From Blastococcus saxobsidens DD2 (lineage in GTDB: Bacteria; Actinomycetota; Actinomycetes; Mycobacteriales; Geodermatophilaceae), in the NCBI RefSeq assembly GCF_000284015.1, contig NC_016943.1:3079541-3143540 (forward strand): a stretch of DNA of 64,000 bases, given 5' to 3'. Position numbers and translations under genes: made by a program. Of this stretch, positions 63,605 to 64,000 are shown in pieces. Below the pieces are notes generated by a model, which saw nothing but the letters and a program-made list of their open reading frames with translations, was not told where the DNA came from and made no database searches. Within the stretch, counting starts at the first letter, position 1, and each line of letters starts with the position of its first letter.

Positions 63605-64000
63605 TCAGTCGGCCAGGGCTCGTTCCTCGCGCAGCGCACGGAAGACGCGGCGGCGGAGCAGGTCCGCCGTCTTCTCCGGCATCTCGTGGCACTGCATCGA
63701 CAGCAGCCACCGCGGCCCCTGCACCTGCTGGCGGACGATCTCACCCGAGATGTCGAGGGTGTCGTCATCCACCGTGATGCTGACCTGCGTCGCCGTCCCG
63801 GGCTTCGGAGGCAGCCCCCAGCCGTCCACGAGCGCACGCAGCCCGGCCTCGCTGAGGTCGACCGTCGTGCCGGTGACGAGGCCACCGGCCCACGGCAGCG
63901 TCACGTCGAGTGACACGCGCGCCCGCGCCAGGCCCTCCGGCCGGACGAGCGGGAACAGCTCAGCCGACCAGGCGCCGGGCGACCGCCCCCAGGGAGTGCG
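63605..64000 (-). CDS. PilZ domain-containing protein (partial)
   Basis: C-terminal 131 residues, continuing past the right edge. PilZ core: RARVSLDVTLPW, the conserved TVDLSEAGLRALVD (D-x-S-x-x-G block), then strands VSITVDDDTLDISGEIV and a C-terminal helix ADLLRRRVFRALREERA. PilZ proteins bind cyclic di-GMP; the RxxxR half of that site lies near or before the edge and cannot be checked well. The frame is open through the edge, so the start is outside; the GTG at 63916 is internal. Confidence 0.8.
   Translation of the reverse strand, partial: RTPWGRSPGAWSAELFPLVRPEGLARARVSLDVTLPWAGGLVTGTTVDLSEAGLRALVDGWGLPPKPGTATQVSITVDDDTLDISGEIVRQQVQGPRWLLSMQCHEMPEKTADLLRRRVFRALREERALAD

Overview
This 64 kb window is a very GC-rich chromosomal segment with dense coding on both strands, frequent GTG starts and 1-4 nt stop/start overlaps. 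Gene content (WhiA, RbpA, SUF operon with a Rieske protein, OpcA, LigC plus a separate polymerase domain, GlgX-TreY-TreZ) marks an actinobacterium. Gene order recalls the Mycobacterium tuberculosis Rv1420-Rv1474 region (uvrC, rapZ, yvcK, whiA, gap-pgk-tpi, secG, pgl-opcA-zwf-tal-tkt, ctaB, suf, echA12/ABC-F). Protein flavour suggests Geodermatophilaceae (Blastococcus/Geodermatophilus/Modestobacter); that family placement is inference. I see no rRNA, tRNA, CRISPR array, IS element or prophage.

Layout. 1-5.8 kb: partial crotonase, small HTH protein, ABC-F ATPase, a polytopic membrane protein with an N-terminal zinc ribbon, dodecin, a small lipoprotein. 5.9-12.9 kb: an eight-gene SUF iron-sulfur assembly operon read leftward (sufR-sufB-sufD-Rieske-sufC-sufS-sufU-sufT); its repressor gene sufR carries a frameshift. 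13-16 kb: heme A pathway (ctaA, ctaB) split by an AbiEi/DUF559 gene. 16.3-24.9 kb: rightward pentose-phosphate operon tkt-tal-pgi-zwf-opcA-pgl. 24.9-27.5 kb: rbpA, secG, a peptide-type ABC substrate-binding lipoprotein. 27.5-30.6 kb: gap-pgk-tpiA, leftward. 30.8-36.4 kb: uvrC-rapZ-yvcK overlap chain, whiA, a small membrane protein. 36.5-44.1 kb: uvrA, amidase, metallo-hydrolase, small unknown protein, S9 peptidase. 44.2-46.9 kb: two TerC-family membrane proteins, each behind its own yybP-ykoY (Mn2+) riboswitch. 46.9-50 kb: a decayed alpha/beta hydrolase pseudogene and uvrB. 50.5-58.8 kb: glgX-treY-treZ glycogen-to-trehalose genes, a RibD-like reductase, a maltokinase-cap-like protein and a VOC protein. 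58.9-62.7 kb: ligC, secreted hydrolase, LigD-type primase-polymerase. End: a lipoprotein and a partial PilZ protein.

How it fits together. Most of the window is core metabolism and genome maintenance: Fe-S and heme A supply for respiration; NADPH from Zwf/OpcA/Pgl coupled to lower glycolysis and, through GlgX-TreYZ, to trehalose; the full set uvrA, uvrB, uvrC spread over three loci; and LigC/polymerase repair.

The less ordinary signals are non-coding: paired Mn2+ riboswitches with a visible anti-Shine-Dalgarno device, a dispersed 51-nt palindromic element found at two sites with a partial third, mutually exclusive hairpins in the zwf-opcA spacer, a leader peptide overlapping zwf, a long structured glgX leader, and at least nine genes whose start codon lies 6-8 nt behind a TANNNT -10 box (probable leaderless mRNAs).
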